Part shown: positions 14,797 through 23,211 of the stretch, piece after piece
Numbering within the stretch: the first letter of the stretch is position 1
How the letters are laid out: every line of letters starts with the position of its first letter
Origin: Bacteroidales bacterium
GTDB lineage: Bacteria; Bacteroidota; Bacteroidia; Bacteroidales; UBA3663
DNA length: 28,105 nt
Reading direction: 5' to 3'
Assembly: GCA_016293065.1 (NCBI GenBank)
Contig: JAEDEY010000018.1
Coordinates: forward strand, 1-28,105
Notes under the pieces: model-generated
Told to the model about the DNA's origin: nothing
Database searches by the model: none
The model's input: the letters and a program-made list of their open reading frames with translations, nothing else
Position numbers and translations under genes: made by a program

Positions 14797-16599
14797 ATGA
14801 AAATTCAACTTCGAAGTGCTCAGACTACCGTAGGTCGCCGCATGGCAGGTGCACGTGCCCTCTGGGTAGCCAATGGTATGAAGCGCGAGCAGTTTGGCAA
14901 GCCAATCATCGCTATCGTCAATTCGTTTACACAGTTCGTCCCTGGTCACACTCACCTTCACGAGATTGGTCAGATCGTCAAGGCCGAGATCGAGAAGCTT
15001 GGCTGCTATGCTGCCGAATTCAACACTATCGCCATCGACGACGGTATTGCCATGGGTCACGACGGAATGTTGTATTCGCTCCCATCGCGCGACATCATTG
15101 CCGACTCGGTTGAATACATGTGCAACGCACACAAGGCAGATGCGATGATCTGCATCTCAAACTGCGACAAGATCACTCCTGGTATGCTCATGGCTGCCAT
15201 GCGCCTCAATATCCCTGCTGTCTTTGTGAGCGGTGGTCCGATGGAGGCTGGCAAGTGGAACGGCGAGAATGCCGACCTCATCACTGCCATGATCAAGGGT
15301 GGCGACCCTACAGTGAGCGACGAGGAGCTCGACCAGGTTGAACATTCAGCATGCCCTGGTTGCGGCGCTTGTTCGGGCATGTTCACTGCCAACTCAATGA
15401 ACTCACTCACCGAGGCTATCGGCCTCTCACTGCCAGGCAACGGCTCGATCCTTGCCACTCACGTCAACCGCATCCAGCTCTTCAAGGATGCTGCTGCACT
15501 CATCGTGAAGAACGCCTTGGCATATTATGAGGACGGCGACGAGAGCGTGCTCCCACGCAGCATCGCAACTCGCGCAGCATTCCTCAACGCTATGACACTC
15601 GACATTGCCATGGGCGCATCAACCAATACAGTGCTCCACCTGCTTGCCGTAGCTCAGGAGGCTGGCGTTGACTTCAAGATGCAGGACATCGACGCTCTCT
15701 CGCGCAAGGTGCCATTCCTCTGCAAGCTCGCTCCAAACTGGCAGAAGTACAGCATTCAGGAGGAGAACCGTGCAGGCGGCATCCTCGGCATCCTCGGCGA
15801 ACTTGCCAAGGGCGACCTGCTCGACCTCAGCTGCAAGCGCGTCAATGGCGCAACACTTGGCGAGGACATCAAGAAATACAGCATCACAGGCGAGAGCATC
15901 GACCCAGAGGCAATGCGCATCTACTCTTCAGCCCCGGCAGGTAAGTTCTCGACCAAGATGGGCTCGCAGGACACAAAGTGGCCATCGCTCGACACCGACC
16001 GTGTGAACGGCTGCATCCGCGACATCGAACATGCCTACACCAAGGACGGTGGCATGGCTGTGCTCTTCGGTAACATCGCCAAGGACGGCTGCGTGGTCAA
16101 GACAGCTGGTGTGGCTCCAGAGCTCTGGCACTTCGAAGGCCCGGCAGTGGTGTTCGACTCGCAGGAAGATGCTTGCGAAGGCATCCTCGGCGGAAAGGTC
16201 AAGAAGGGCGACTGCGTAGTAATCACCCACGAAGGTCCTAAGGGCGGCCCTGGCATGCAGGAGATGCTCTACCCGACATCATATATCAAGTCGATGCACA
16301 TGGGCAAGGAATGTGCTCTCATCACCGACGGCCGTTTCTCGGGCGGTACTTCTGGCCTCTCGATCGGACATATCTCACCTGAGGCAGCTTCAGGCGGTGC
16401 CATCGGCAAGATCAAGGACGGCGACATCATCGTCATCGACATCCCATCTCGTTCGATCAACGTGAAGCTCTCGGACGAGGAACTTGAGGCTCGACCAATG
16501 CAGCCTCTCAAGCGCAATCGTGTCGTAAGCAAGGCTCTCCGCGCCTACGCACAGTCAGTATCATCGGCCGACAAAGGCGGCGTAAGAATCATTGAATAA
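14797..16599 (+). CDS. ilvD: Dihydroxy-acid dehydratase IlvD
   Basis: Catalyses dehydration of 2,3-dihydroxy-3-methylbutanoate or -pentanoate to the 2-keto acids, the third shared step of valine and isoleucine synthesis. It uses an Fe-S cluster and Mg2+. Cluster-ligand motifs are SNCDKITPG (Cys123) and CPGCGACSGMFTANSMN (Cys186-Cys192). The N-terminal VNSFTQFVPGHTHL resembles the E. coli-type enzymes, which have an oxygen-sensitive [4Fe-4S] cluster. The C-terminal GRFSGGTSGLSIGHISPEAA is the usual substrate-site block. At 600 residues the length is normal. It is first in ilvD-ilvB-ilvN-ilvC, and its stop overlaps the ilvB start by one base (TAATG). No leader peptide rich in branched-chain codons is visible upstream, so classical attenuation is not supported. 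Confidence 0.97.
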   Translation: MKIQLRSAQTTVGRRMAGARALWVANGMKREQFGKPIIAIVNSFTQFVPGHTHLHEIGQIVKAEIEKLGCYAAEFNTIAIDDGIAMGHDGMLYSLPSRDIIADSVEYMCNAHKADAMICISNCDKITPGMLMAAMRLNIPAVFVSGGPMEAGKWNGENADLITAMIKGGDPTVSDEELDQVEHSACPGCGACSGMFTANSMNSLTEAIGLSLPGNGSILATHVNRIQLFKDAAALIVKNALAYYEDGDESVLPRSIATRAAFLNAMTLDIAMGASTNTVLHLLAVAQEAGVDFKMQDIDALSRKVPFLCKLAPNWQKYSIQEENRAGGILGILGELAKGDLLDLSCKRVNGATLGEDIKKYSITGESIDPEAMRIYSSAPAGKFSTKMGSQDTKWPSLDTDRVNGCIRDIEHAYTKDGGMAVLFGNIAKDGCVVKTAGVAPELWHFEGPAVVFDSQEDACEGILGGKVKKGDCVVITHEGPKGGPGMQEMLYPTSYIKSMHMGKECALITDGRFSGGTSGLSIGHISPEAASGGAIGKIKDGDIIVIDIPSRSINVKLSDEELEARPMQPLKRNRVVSKALRAYAQSVSSADKGGVRIIE

Positions 16600-18296
16600 T
16601 GGCAGAAAAGATTAGTGGTGCAGAAGCGCTGATGCGCTCGCTGGAGCACGAAGGTGTAGATATTCTCTTTGGCTACCCAGGAGGTGCCATCATGCCTACC
16701 TACGATGCTCTCTATGATCATAAGAAAACTCTCAATCACATACTCGTGCGTCATGAGCAGGGTGCAGTGCATGCGGCTCAGGGTTATGCCCGCGTGAGTG
16801 GCAAGGTGGGATGCGTCATCGTGACCTCGGGTCCTGGCGCCATGAACACCATCACCGGCGTGGCTGACGCAATGGTCGATTCGACTCCTCTCGTGGTGAT
16901 CTGCGGTCAGGTAGGAGCTTCGCTGCTCGGTACCGACGCTTTCCAGGAGGTCGATGTGGTGGGCGTGACTCAGCCAATCACCAAGTGGAACTACCAGATA
17001 CGCCGTGCCGAAGACATCGCATGGGCTGTGGCTCGCGCCTTCTATATCGCCAAGTCGGGTCGCCCTGGTCCTGTGGTGCTCGACTTCACCAAGAACGCCC
17101 AGACGGCAATGTTCGAATACGAGCCTCAGAAGGTCGATTTCATCCGTTCCTACAAGCCAGTGCCACAGTGCGAGCCGAGCGTAATCGAGAAGGCAGCACA
17201 GATGATCAACGAGTCGGTCAAGCCATTCATCCTCGTGGGTCAGGGCGTAGAGCTCGCTGGTGCTCAAAAGCAGCTGCTCGATCTCTGCGAGAAGGCTCAG
17301 ATCCCATTCGGACAGACCTTCCTCGGACTCTCGGCTGCGCCAAGCGACCATCCGCTCAACATGGGTCGCCTCGGTATGCACGGCAACCTCGCGCCTAACG
17401 TGATGACCAACCAGTGCGACTTGCTCATCGCCATCGGTATGCGCTTCGACGACCGTGTGACAGGCAATCTCAAGACCTACGCAAAGCAGGCCAAGATCAT
17501 ACATTTCGAAATCGACCCATCGGAAATCGACAAGAACGTCAAGGTCAACCTGGCTGTCATGGGCGACTGCAAGCAGACGTTGGCAGAGATTCTCCCGTTG
17601 GTCGATAGCGCAAAGCACGACTCGTGGATTGCGGGCTTCAAGCCATACGCCGAGAAAGAATATAATAAGGTAATAGAGCCAGCCCTCTATCCAACCGAGG
17701 GTCCACTGCTCATGCCAGAGGTGGTGCGCAAGGTGAGCGAGGCAACCAACAACGAAGCCATCATGGTGACCGACGTGGGTCAGAACCAGATGTTCGCCTG
17801 CCGTTACTTCAAGTTCACCAAGCCTCGTTCGGTGGTCACTTCGGGCGGCTGCGGCACAATGGGCTTCGCCATTCCTGCTGCCATCGGTGCAACATTCGGT
17901 GCTCCCGACCGCACGGTGTGTATGTTTGCGGGCGATGGCGGACTCCAGATGACCATTCAGGAGTTTGGCACAATCATGGAGCAGCAGTGTCCTGTGAAGA
18001 TGATCCTCCTCAACAACAACTATCTTGGCAACGTGCGCCAGTGGCAATATATGTTCTTCGACAAGCGCTATTCGTTCACACCGATGGTCAATCCCGACTA
18101 CGAGCTGATTGCCAAGGGCTATGGCATCCCATGCCGCACAGTGGTCGATCGCAAGGACCTCGATGCAGCCATCCGCGAGATGCTCGACACCAAGGGTCCA
18201 TACCTGCTGCAGTGTGCAGTGCTCGAGGAAGAGAATATCCTGCCTATGACTCCTCCAGGCGGCAATGTCGATGAGATGCTGCTCGAGGTGAAGTGA
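16599..18296 (+). CDS. ilvB: Acetolactate synthase large (catalytic) subunit
   Basis: A ThDP-dependent enzyme that condenses pyruvate with a second pyruvate or with 2-oxobutyrate to form acetolactate or acetohydroxybutyrate. The 565 residues are in the normal range. The PYR domain holds GYPGGAIMPTYDAL and RHEQGAVHAAQGYAR with the catalytic Glu53. The central FAD-type domain includes GRLGMHGN and IGMRFDDRVTGN. The PP domain has the ThDP/Mg motif GDGGLQMTIQEF through LLNNNYLG at about 445-478. It is translationally coupled to ilvD by a one-base overlap and is followed after 25 bp by the small-subunit gene. A 500-codon frame on the other strand is a shadow. Confidence 0.97.
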   Translation: MAEKISGAEALMRSLEHEGVDILFGYPGGAIMPTYDALYDHKKTLNHILVRHEQGAVHAAQGYARVSGKVGCVIVTSGPGAMNTITGVADAMVDSTPLVVICGQVGASLLGTDAFQEVDVVGVTQPITKWNYQIRRAEDIAWAVARAFYIAKSGRPGPVVLDFTKNAQTAMFEYEPQKVDFIRSYKPVPQCEPSVIEKAAQMINESVKPFILVGQGVELAGAQKQLLDLCEKAQIPFGQTFLGLSAAPSDHPLNMGRLGMHGNLAPNVMTNQCDLLIAIGMRFDDRVTGNLKTYAKQAKIIHFEIDPSEIDKNVKVNLAVMGDCKQTLAEILPLVDSAKHDSWIAGFKPYAEKEYNKVIEPALYPTEGPLLMPEVVRKVSEATNNEAIMVTDVGQNQMFACRYFKFTKPRSVVTSGGCGTMGFAIPAAIGATFGAPDRTVCMFAGDGGLQMTIQEFGTIMEQQCPVKMILLNNNYLGNVRQWQYMFFDKRYSFTPMVNPDYELIAKGYGIPCRTVVDRKDLDAAIREMLDTKGPYLLQCAVLEEENILPMTPPGGNVDEMLLEVK

Positions 18297-18321
18297 AAAG
18301 TAAGAAATAACAGAAACAGAA

Positions 18322-19149
18322 ATGAACGATAATAATCAAAAATACGGCGCTGCCGAGTGTGGCGACTGCAACACCTGCGACAGGCGATGCAACGAGCAGC
18401 AGGCTCAGGACGCGCTTCTCGCTGCTGTTCAGGCTGCTGCTGCCGTCGATCGCAACTCGTATGAGAAGAACCTGCAGCGTGAGCGTCTGGCTACTCTCGA
18501 AGAGGACACCAAGCCTGGCACTCAGGTCGAGACTTTCAGCAAGAACGCCGTGGTGCGTCCGGCAACAGCTGGCCGCGAGGGCGCATTGCTCAGCAGCAAC
18601 CACGAGGGCTTGACTCTCTATACGCTCATCATCTATTCCGAGAACTTCGCCGGTATCCTCAATCAGATCACGGCTGTGTTCACTCGCCGTCAGGTCAACA
18701 TCGAGAGCCTGAATGTCTGCGCATCGAGCACTCCGGGCGTGCATAAATACACCATCACATGCTATTGCAAGCAGGAGATGGCAGAGATGCTGGTCAAGCA
18801 GATCGAGAAGAAGATCGACGTGCTCCAGGCCAACTGCTTCGTCGATCAGGAGATCTTCATCAACGAAACTTCGCTGCTCAAGCTCTCTACGCCTATGGTG
18901 CTTGCCGATCCCGACATCTCGCGCATAGTGCGTCACCACGAGGCTCAGATGGTCGAGGTCAATCCGACCTATACCACCGTGGTCAAGACAGGCATCACTG
19001 CCGAGGTTATGTCGCTCTTCCAGCAGCTCAATGCCAAGGGATGCGTGCTCCAGTTCGCCCGTTCTGGCCGCATCGCCATCACTCGTTCGTGCATCGAGCG
19101 TCTCGACCAGTACCTCACCAAGCGTGAGGAGGAACGCGAGGCAAATTGA
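18322..19149 (+). CDS. ilvN: Acetolactate synthase small (regulatory) subunit with Cys-rich N-terminal extension
   Basis: The regulatory partner of IlvB, normally binding valine and tuning activity. From about residue 97 the protein matches the family: an ACT domain (TLYTLIIYSENFAGILNQIT to about 170), then the C-terminal small-subunit domain ending in VLQFARSGRIAITR. Typical members have about 160-190 residues; this one has 275. The extra ~95 residues begin with four cysteines, Cys13, 16, 19 and 23, spaced CxxCxxCxxxC as in 4Fe-4S ferredoxin sites, followed by an Ala-rich helical and then a charged linker. The extension is in frame, lies directly after ilvB, and no ATG exists between codon 1 and the ACT domain, so it seems to be translated. 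It may add metal- or redox-sensing to the enzyme; this is inference. It is 71 bp upstream of ilvC. Confidence 0.92.
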   Translation: MNDNNQKYGAAECGDCNTCDRRCNEQQAQDALLAAVQAAAAVDRNSYEKNLQRERLATLEEDTKPGTQVETFSKNAVVRPATAGREGALLSSNHEGLTLYTLIIYSENFAGILNQITAVFTRRQVNIESLNVCASSTPGVHKYTITCYCKQEMAEMLVKQIEKKIDVLQANCFVDQEIFINETSLLKLSTPMVLADPDISRIVRHHEAQMVEVNPTYTTVVKTGITAEVMSLFQQLNAKGCVLQFARSGRIAITRSCIERLDQYLTKREEEREAN

Positions 19150-19221
19150 CGATGAGAGCGAAGTAAATTGCAGAAACAATAAAGAAATCAACGATATTAT
19201 AACTTTTAAACAATTACAATT

Positions 19222-20265
19222 ATGGCAAAGTTGAATTTTGGCGGCGTTATCGAGAATGTCGTAACCCGCGAGGAATTCCCTCTTGAAAAGGCTCGTGAAA
19301 TCTTGAAAGACGAGACAATTGCAGTTATCGGCTATGGCGTTCAGGGTCCTGGCCAGTCTTTGAACCTCCGCGACAATGGCTTCAACGTGATCGTTGGCCA
19401 GCGTGCAGGCAAGACTTTCGACAAGGCTATCTCTGACGGCTGGGTACCAGGTGAGACTCTCTTCTCGATCGAGGAGGCAGCCGAGAAGGCTACTATCATC
19501 ATGTGCTTGCTCTCTGATGCAGCAGTAATGAGCGTATGGCCTACTTTGAAGAAGTACCTCACTGCAGGCAAGGCTCTCTATTTCTCTCATGGCTTCGCTA
19601 TCACTTGGAACGACCGCACTGGCGTGGTTCCTGGCAACGACTACGATGTCATCATGGTTGCTCCTAAGGGTTCTGGTACTTCACTCCGTACCATGTTCCT
19701 CGAGGGTCGTGGCTTGAACTCTTCTTACGCTATCTACCAGGATGCTACCGGCCGTGCTATGGATCGTACTCTCGCTCTCGGTATCGGTATCGGCTCTGGC
19801 TATATGTTCGAGACTACTTTCCAGCGTGAGGCTACTTCTGACCTCACTGGTGAGCGTGGTTCGCTCATGGGTGCTATCCAGGGTCTCCTCCTTGCTCAGT
19901 ATGAGGTGCTCCGCGAGAACGGTCACTCACCTTCTGAGGCATTCAACGAGACAGTTGAGGAGCTCACTCAGTCGCTCATGCCACTCTTCGCCAAGAACGG
20001 TATGGACTGGATGTATGCTAACTGCTCTACTACTGCTCAGCGTGGTGCTCTCGACTGGATGGGTCCATTCCACGATGCTTGCAAGCCTGTAGTTCAGAAG
20101 CTCTACGAGTCGGTTAAGACTGGTAACGAGGCTCAGATCTCGATCGATGCTAACTCTAAGCCAAACTACCGTGAAGGTCTTGAGAAGGAGCTTAAGGCTC
20201 TCCGCGAGTCTGAGATGTGGCAGACTGCTGTCACTGTTCGTCAGCTCCGTCCTGAGAACAACTAA
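19222..20265 (+). CDS. ilvC: Ketol-acid reductoisomerase IlvC
   Basis: Converts acetolactate and acetohydroxybutyrate to dihydroxy acids using NAD(P)H and Mg2+, linking IlvB/IlvN to IlvD. The Rossmann motif is IAVIGYGVQGPGQSLNL (about residues 33-50), followed by the cofactor loop GQRAGKTFDKA and VAPKGSGTSLR. The metal-binding knot domain begins with ATSDLTGERGSLMGAIQGLL near residue 210. The length of 347 is that of the short, single-knot class I type. It is the last gene of the operon, with a terminator at 20292-20325. Codons here are richer in GCT, ACT, TCT and CTC than in ilvD, consistent with high expression. As I recall, Bacteroides operons often carry an acyl-ACP thioesterase gene between ilvN and ilvC; none is present here. 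Confidence 0.96.
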   Translation: MAKLNFGGVIENVVTREEFPLEKAREILKDETIAVIGYGVQGPGQSLNLRDNGFNVIVGQRAGKTFDKAISDGWVPGETLFSIEEAAEKATIIMCLLSDAAVMSVWPTLKKYLTAGKALYFSHGFAITWNDRTGVVPGNDYDVIMVAPKGSGTSLRTMFLEGRGLNSSYAIYQDATGRAMDRTLALGIGIGSGYMFETTFQREATSDLTGERGSLMGAIQGLLLAQYEVLRENGHSPSEAFNETVEELTQSLMPLFAKNGMDWMYANCSTTAQRGALDWMGPFHDACKPVVQKLYESVKTGNEAQISIDANSKPNYREGLEKELKALRESEMWQTAVTVRQLRPENN

Positions 20266-20291
20266 TATTGGCTTATTGCTGAATAAAAAGA

Positions 20292-20325
20292 AACAGCTGC
20301 AGATTGACTCTGTAGCTGTTTTTTT
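20292..20325 (+). terminator. Terminator of the ilv operon
   Basis: AACAGCTGCAG (20292-20302) pairs with CTGTAGCTGTT (20310-20320, one G-U) around a 7-base loop, followed by a T-run. The minus-strand structured RNA ends about 17 bases further on. Confidence 0.9.
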
Positions 20326-20342
20326 AACATCTAATAATAGGT

Positions 20343-20578
20343 AAAAAAGAAAACCGGCATTAGGACGTGATGAAACTCCTATAATGTAAGATTTGAGGAT
20401 TGTTTCGCCTCCGTAATCTTCCTCTCGTCAAAAAATGACTATCCACCCCGGTGGTACCCATGCAACTCAGCAAGCTGGTCTTTACGGCGTCGTTGTGGCT
20501 GGTAGCCCGCCTTCAGCTGACAATTTCCCTCAGTAAGTGTAAAACGATGAGTTTCCCGATCTACATTTACCGGCTTTC
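20343..20578 (-). ncRNA. Structured non-coding RNA, possibly 6S / Bacteroidales-1-like
   Basis: An independent minus-strand RNA of about 236 nt. It has a full promoter (20584-20614) whose predicted start falls at the first base of a closing helix. GAAAGCCGG at the 5' end (20578-20570) pairs with CCGGTTTTC at the 3' end (20357-20349), followed by a T-run (20348-20343). Inside are further helices: AATGTA-GAT with ATCTTACATT, TAGGA/TCCTA, CCGTAA with TTACGG, GGCTaccAGCC, CCACcgggGTGG and a GTCA/TGAC hairpin with a U loop. No coding frame fits. It is not tmRNA (no tRNA-like end), not RNase P (no GAGGAAAGTCC core) and not a riboswitch for a neighbour (no minus-strand gene follows). Length, promoter and terminator resemble the Bacteroidales-1 / 6S type of RNA, but I cannot confirm the identity. 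Confidence 0.65.
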
Positions 20579-20583
20579 GGTGA

Positions 20584-20614
20584 CAAAGATAATAGGTTTA
20601 CACGACTTTGCAAA
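20584..20614 (-). promoter_or_regulatory. Promoter for the minus-strand structured RNA
   Basis: On the minus strand, TTTG (20614-20611) and TATCTTTG (20591-20584) are separated by 19 bases, a near-ideal Bacteroidota promoter. The start site expected 6-7 bases downstream coincides with the 5' strand of the RNA's closing helix. Confidence 0.75.
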
Positions 20615-20685
20615 ACAAAATCAAAGAAATTTTCTATTTTTTACATATTCTGGGAAATAATTGACGAATTAACAAAAATTATTTA

Positions 20686-20693
20686 TAACTTTG
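20686..20693 (+). promoter_or_regulatory. -7 box for cysE
   Basis: TAACTTTG matches the consensus. A TTG at 20661-20663 lies 22 bases upstream, slightly long for a -33 element. The predicted leader to the ATG at 20735 is about 35 bases. Confidence 0.5.
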
Positions 20694-20734
20694 TCTCCAA
20701 ATTTGCATGTTTTTGAAAGATAATTTCGTTTGAT

Positions 20735-21502
20735 ATGTATAATGTGCCTTCACATAATGAGTTGCAGAAGATTGTCGAGCTTATCCGTTCAATCATCTTC
20801 CCCGACTTCTTTCCAGCAACCACCCAGCCAGAACCACTTCTCAAGGCTATGATGCTGATACAGCTCTCGACCGTCATCGACGATGCCGAAGAAGCCAAGC
20901 GCATCACCAAGGAGTTTTGTCAGTCGATGCCCCGGATTCGCGCTCTCATCGAGATGGATGTCGATGCTGCCATGCACAACGATCCAGCCGTGGCGAGCCG
21001 TGCTGAGGTGGTCTATTGCTATCCGCTCATCCGTGTGATGCTTCATTATCGTCCTGCCCATTGCCTCTATCAGCTCGGCGTGCCTCTCATCCCTCGTATG
21101 CTCACCGAGATGGCTCACAGCGAGACGGGTATCGACATTCATCCGGCTGCTCAGATTGGCGACCATTTCTGCATAGATCATGGCACAGGTGTAGTGATTG
21201 GCGAGACTGCTATCATCGGGTCGCACGTGGTGCTCTATCAGGGCGTGACGCTCGGTGCCAAGAATTTCCAGTATGACGAAGAGGGCAAGCCGATGAACGT
21301 GCCTCGCCATCCAATCATCGAAGACAATGTCACGATTTATTCCAACGCTTCTGTGCTTGGCAGGATCCGCATTGGCCATGACACTATTGTAGGTGGAAAT
21401 ATTTGGCTCACTCACGACGTGCCGCCTCATTCGCGTGTCGTTCAGCGACCTTGCGATGGCATTCCGCCTCATAACAATGTTGATGTACTCAATGACAAAT
21501 AA
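20735..21502 (+). CDS. cysE: Serine O-acetyltransferase CysE
   Basis: Transfers acetyl from acetyl-CoA to L-serine to make O-acetylserine, the acceptor for sulfide in cysteine synthesis. The N-terminal helical domain (residues 1 to about 130) is followed by a left-handed beta-helix of hexapeptide repeats (about 133-235: IDIHPAAQIG, CIDHGTGVVIGETAIIG, VLYQGVTLGA, VTIYSNASVLGRIRIGHDTIVGGNIWL). The conserved DHGTGVVIGE and the IHP histidine mark the active site, and HPIIED with the C-terminal segment fits the family. At 255 residues the length is close to the usual. It is followed after 7 bp by the lipoprotein esterase gene, probably on the same transcript. No cysteine-responsive element was recognised upstream. 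Confidence 0.93.
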   Translation: MYNVPSHNELQKIVELIRSIIFPDFFPATTQPEPLLKAMMLIQLSTVIDDAEEAKRITKEFCQSMPRIRALIEMDVDAAMHNDPAVASRAEVVYCYPLIRVMLHYRPAHCLYQLGVPLIPRMLTEMAHSETGIDIHPAAQIGDHFCIDHGTGVVIGETAIIGSHVVLYQGVTLGAKNFQYDEEGKPMNVPRHPIIEDNVTIYSNASVLGRIRIGHDTIVGGNIWLTHDVPPHSRVVQRPCDGIPPHNNVDVLNDK

Positions 21503-21509
21503 TACTTTT

Positions 21510-23135
21510 ATGAAAAATCTATGCAGTATGATTCTGGCTGCCGTGACGGTTGTCGCAATGCAGTCGTGTGGTGAACAAAAGACCGAGTTGACCCTTCAGG
21601 TCAAGACTCAGGCAGGTGTTGTCGAAGGCTTTGAGGCAGACGGTGTGAAGAAGTTCCTTGGTGTTCCGTTTGCTACTCCTCCTGTGGGAGAGTTGCGCTG
21701 GCAGGCTCCTCAGCCATTGCAGACATGGGAGGGTGTGCGCGAGGCAAAGGACTTTGGCAATGACCCTATGCAGCCAAATATCTTTGGTGACATGAGTTTC
21801 CGCGGCCCTTCGCGCAGTGAGGACTGTCTCTACCTGAACGTGTGGACTCCAGCTCAGTATGTCGAGGAAGGGTTGCCTGTATTGATCTATTTCAATGGCG
21901 GTGGACTCATGGCTGGCAGTGGCAGTGAGCCTCGTTATGATGGCACTGCTTTGGCTCAGAAAGGAGTGATTGGCGTGACTGCCAACTATCGTGAGGGCGT
22001 GTTCGGCTTCCTGGCTCATCCTGAGCTTTCGGGCGAGACATCTTATAAAGGCAGTGGCAACTACGGTTTCCTGGATCAGGTGGCTGCCATTCAGTGGGTG
22101 GTCGATAATATTGCTGCATTCGGTGGAGATCCTAAGCGCATCAACATCGCTGGCGAATCGGCTGGTTCGTTCTCGGTTTCGCTCCTTATGTGCTCGCCTC
22201 TCTCGAAAGACAATCTCGCCGGTGCCATCGGTTCGAGCGGCGCTGAGCTGATGCCTTATGGCGCAACGTCTTTGGCTGATGCCGAGGCTCAGGGCAAGGC
22301 TCTGCTCGAAAGCAAGGGATTCAACTCTATTGCCGATGCTCGTGCCATGAATGCCGACGACCTTCAGAACCTGCTGCCTCCGACTGGCATGGCAAGCGTG
22401 GTGCTCGACGGCTATTTCATGAAGGAGAATCCTGACGACATATACAAGAAAGGCGAACAGGCTCAGATTCCGCTGCTCGCTGGCTGGAACTCGCTTGAGG
22501 GTGTGCCTTCTGCTCCGACTGTCGAGGGCTACAAGGCGCAGATGCGTCCTACGTTCGGCGACATGACCGACGAGATCTTCGCTGCATACGGCATCCTGAC
22601 CGATGCTGATGTCTTCTCGCAGAAGGGATTCAACCTCGCTGGCGACCTCTTCACAGGCTTCCCGACATGGAAGTGGTGCGACTATCATGCCCAGACAGCC
22701 AACCCTGTCTATCGCTATAAGTACATGCACCCACGTCCAAAGGTTTCGGCTAAGATGGGCAACATGACTGGCGCTCTTGCTGGTGGAGTACGCGAGAAAA
22801 CCGAAGAAGAGAAAGCTGCCGAGGCTGCTCAGCCACAGGTCGCTCCTGGTGCCGTTCATTCTGCCGACATCGAATATGCGATGGGAACTCTTGCTACCAA
22901 CGAGTATTACGACTGGCAGCCAGAGGATTTTGCCATCTCCGAGCTCTTCCTCTCGTTCTATGCCAACTTCTGCAAGACTGGTAATCCAAATGGCGAGGGC
23001 TTGCCAACGTGGACTCCTGTCAATGGGCAGGATGTAGCTCCTGTTATGCAGATCGACGTGGTGAGCAAGGAAGTCGCCGATGCCGACCTTGAAAATGCGT
23101 ATAGGACTCTCGAAAAGTTTTATCTCAGCAGATGA
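21510..23135 (+). CDS. Carboxylesterase type B (para-nitrobenzyl esterase-like), lipoprotein
   Basis: An alpha/beta-hydrolase that hydrolyses carboxylic esters, secreted across the inner membrane and lipid-anchored. The signal peptide ends in a lipobox-like AMQSC. The nucleophile elbow GESAGS is in the motif INIAGESAGSFSVSLL; the oxyanion-hole region FNGGGLMAGSG and the N-terminal FLGVPFATPPVGELRWQAP and EDCLYLNVWTP signatures are all typical. The acid (WNSLEG) and the His (AVHSADIEYAMG) are also visible. I chose the ATG at 21510 (541 residues), because an upstream in-frame ATG at 21393 lies inside cysE and would bury the signal peptide. It is 7 bp from cysE. No link between ester hydrolysis and serine acetylation is obvious; the substrate is unknown. 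Confidence 0.9.
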   Translation: MKNLCSMILAAVTVVAMQSCGEQKTELTLQVKTQAGVVEGFEADGVKKFLGVPFATPPVGELRWQAPQPLQTWEGVREAKDFGNDPMQPNIFGDMSFRGPSRSEDCLYLNVWTPAQYVEEGLPVLIYFNGGGLMAGSGSEPRYDGTALAQKGVIGVTANYREGVFGFLAHPELSGETSYKGSGNYGFLDQVAAIQWVVDNIAAFGGDPKRINIAGESAGSFSVSLLMCSPLSKDNLAGAIGSSGAELMPYGATSLADAEAQGKALLESKGFNSIADARAMNADDLQNLLPPTGMASVVLDGYFMKENPDDIYKKGEQAQIPLLAGWNSLEGVPSAPTVEGYKAQMRPTFGDMTDEIFAAYGILTDADVFSQKGFNLAGDLFTGFPTWKWCDYHAQTANPVYRYKYMHPRPKVSAKMGNMTGALAGGVREKTEEEKAAEAAQPQVAPGAVHSADIEYAMGTLATNEYYDWQPEDFAISELFLSFYANFCKTGNPNGEGLPTWTPVNGQDVAPVMQIDVVSKEVADADLENAYRTLEKFYLSR

Positions 23136-23211
23136 TTTGCTATGTGCGGTATGCAAAAATAAGGCAAATCGCCTGTTTAGACGATGCAAACCCAATTTTG
23201 TGGCTCAAAGA

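Noticed and set aside
16545..18047. 500-codon open frame on the minus strand
   Set aside because: It is antisense to ilvB. Its His/Arg/Cys-rich, low-complexity product matches no family, and ilvB on the plus strand is unmistakable. The same holds for long antisense frames at 6250-7632, 18244-19590 and 21519-23195; they result from codon bias in the real genes.
20343..20580. Cobalamin, FMN, SAM or TPP riboswitch controlling cysE
   Set aside because: Conserved cores of these riboswitches are not present on either strand, and the promoter and T-run show transcription away from cysE.
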